A stretch of DNA of 6,226 nt from an uncultured Selenomonadaceae bacterium (GTDB taxonomy: Bacteria > Bacillota > Negativicutes > Selenomonadales > Selenomonadaceae), in contig CAJOPK010000183.1 in NCBI GenBank assembly GCA_905236255.1, forward strand, positions 1 to 6,226. Reading direction: 5' to 3'. Positions within the stretch are counted from its first letter, which is position 1. Every line of letters starts with the position of its first letter. Both the position numbers and the translations under genes were made by a program. Below, one piece after another: positions 5,998 through 6,226 of the stretch. The notes beneath the pieces were generated by a model. It did no database searches and was not told the DNA's origin. It saw nothing but the letters and a program-made list of their open reading frames with translations.

Positions 5998-6226
5998 ATG
6001 GCAGAAGACAAAAATCTTGTTCCCGCCGGCAACAATTTGCCGGATAAGCCGGACGGCAACAAAAAAGCTCTCGCAAAAATCGACGTTGCGAAAGTCCCGG
6101 CGAATCAAGCCGGAACTCAAGCTCTTGACACAAACGTCAAAAAAGAGGACGGCGGTCGCGTCAACGGAATTGACACCGGTATTGCCTGTTTGGTTGCGAT
6201 TGCGAAATATTACAATATTCCCGCCG
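5998..6226 (+). CDS. Probable second type I secretion ABC exporter, N-terminal part only
   Basis: Open to the right edge; 76 codons visible. The ATG lies 3 nt after the HlyD stop, with AGGGAG 9 nt upstream inside the end of that gene, so it is tightly coupled. The first 55 residues are a polar, low-complexity extension rich in Lys, Asp, Asn, Ala and Gly. Then VNGIDTGIACLVAIAKYYNIPA matches the start of C39-like domains in type I exporters, where D-C-G-xx-CL is usual; here the catalytic Cys position is Thr60 while the later Cys64 remains, so it should be a non-cleaving substrate-binding domain like that of the first exporter. Membrane and ATPase domains would lie beyond the edge and are unseen; a stand-alone C39-like protein is the main alternative. 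Confidence 0.7.
   Translation, partial: MAEDKNLVPAGNNLPDKPDGNKKALAKIDVAKVPANQAGTQALDTNVKKEDGGRVNGIDTGIACLVAIAKYYNIPA
6026..6043 (+). other. Hairpin early in the second exporter gene
   Basis: CCGGCAA (6026-6032) and TTGCCGG (6037-6043) form a perfect 7-bp stem with a 4-nt loop, starting 28 nt after the first base of the ATG. It may only reflect codons of the low-complexity N-terminus, but could slow translation or affect mRNA processing between adaptor and second exporter. Confidence 0.35.

Noticed and set aside
5371..6120. Reverse-strand open frame of 249 codons opposite HlyD
   Set aside because: It is Phe/Arg/Asn-rich, has no recognisable motif and lies opposite a clear HlyD gene and the start of the next.
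1..6226. CRISPR array, tRNA, rRNA or transposase
   Set aside because: No regularly spaced direct repeats, no cloverleaf-like or rRNA segments, and no transposase motifs were seen on either strand.

Overview
The window fits the chromosome of a diderm Firmicute, most likely a Negativicute (Selenomonadales/Veillonellales-like). The ribosomal protein S21 reads like Firmicute S21 proteins, while the HlyB/HlyD-type secretion genes need an outer membrane and a TolC-like partner. The placement is inferred from protein character, not from a search.

Layout: two divergent transcription units are separated by a promoter region at about 1805-2049. Leftward, from a near-consensus extended -10 promoter (1880-1907), lie a low-molecular-weight protein tyrosine phosphatase (LMW-PTP) whose usual general-acid Asp appears replaced, a membrane-anchored coiled-coil protein, and an unrecognised gene cut by the left edge. 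All three run the same way with a small gap or overlap and look like one operon. Rightward, from a TTGACG-17-TAAAAT promoter preceded by alternating CCGGTT/AACCGG half-sites, lies rpsU, followed by a hairpin and a probable rho-independent terminator.

From 2403 to the right edge is a type I secretion cluster: an HlyB-like ABC exporter with a degenerate C39-like domain, a 100-nt gap carrying an imperfect inverted repeat of AAGGTG units and a ribosome binding site inside a small palindrome, an HlyD-family adaptor with an Rx3Lx6S hairpin-tip motif, and, 3 nt later, the start of another gene whose first 76 residues look like a second exporter with another degenerate C39-like domain. The arrangement ABC-HlyD-(probable) ABC suggests an inner-membrane export complex with two different ABC subunits, or two exporters sharing one adaptor. 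No TolC homologue and no secreted substrate lie in the window; the substrate is probably encoded beyond the right edge or elsewhere.

The best leads are the apparent paired exporter design, the atypical phosphatase co-directional with a coiled-coil membrane protein, and the structured intergenic DNA inside the secretion operon and around rpsU.
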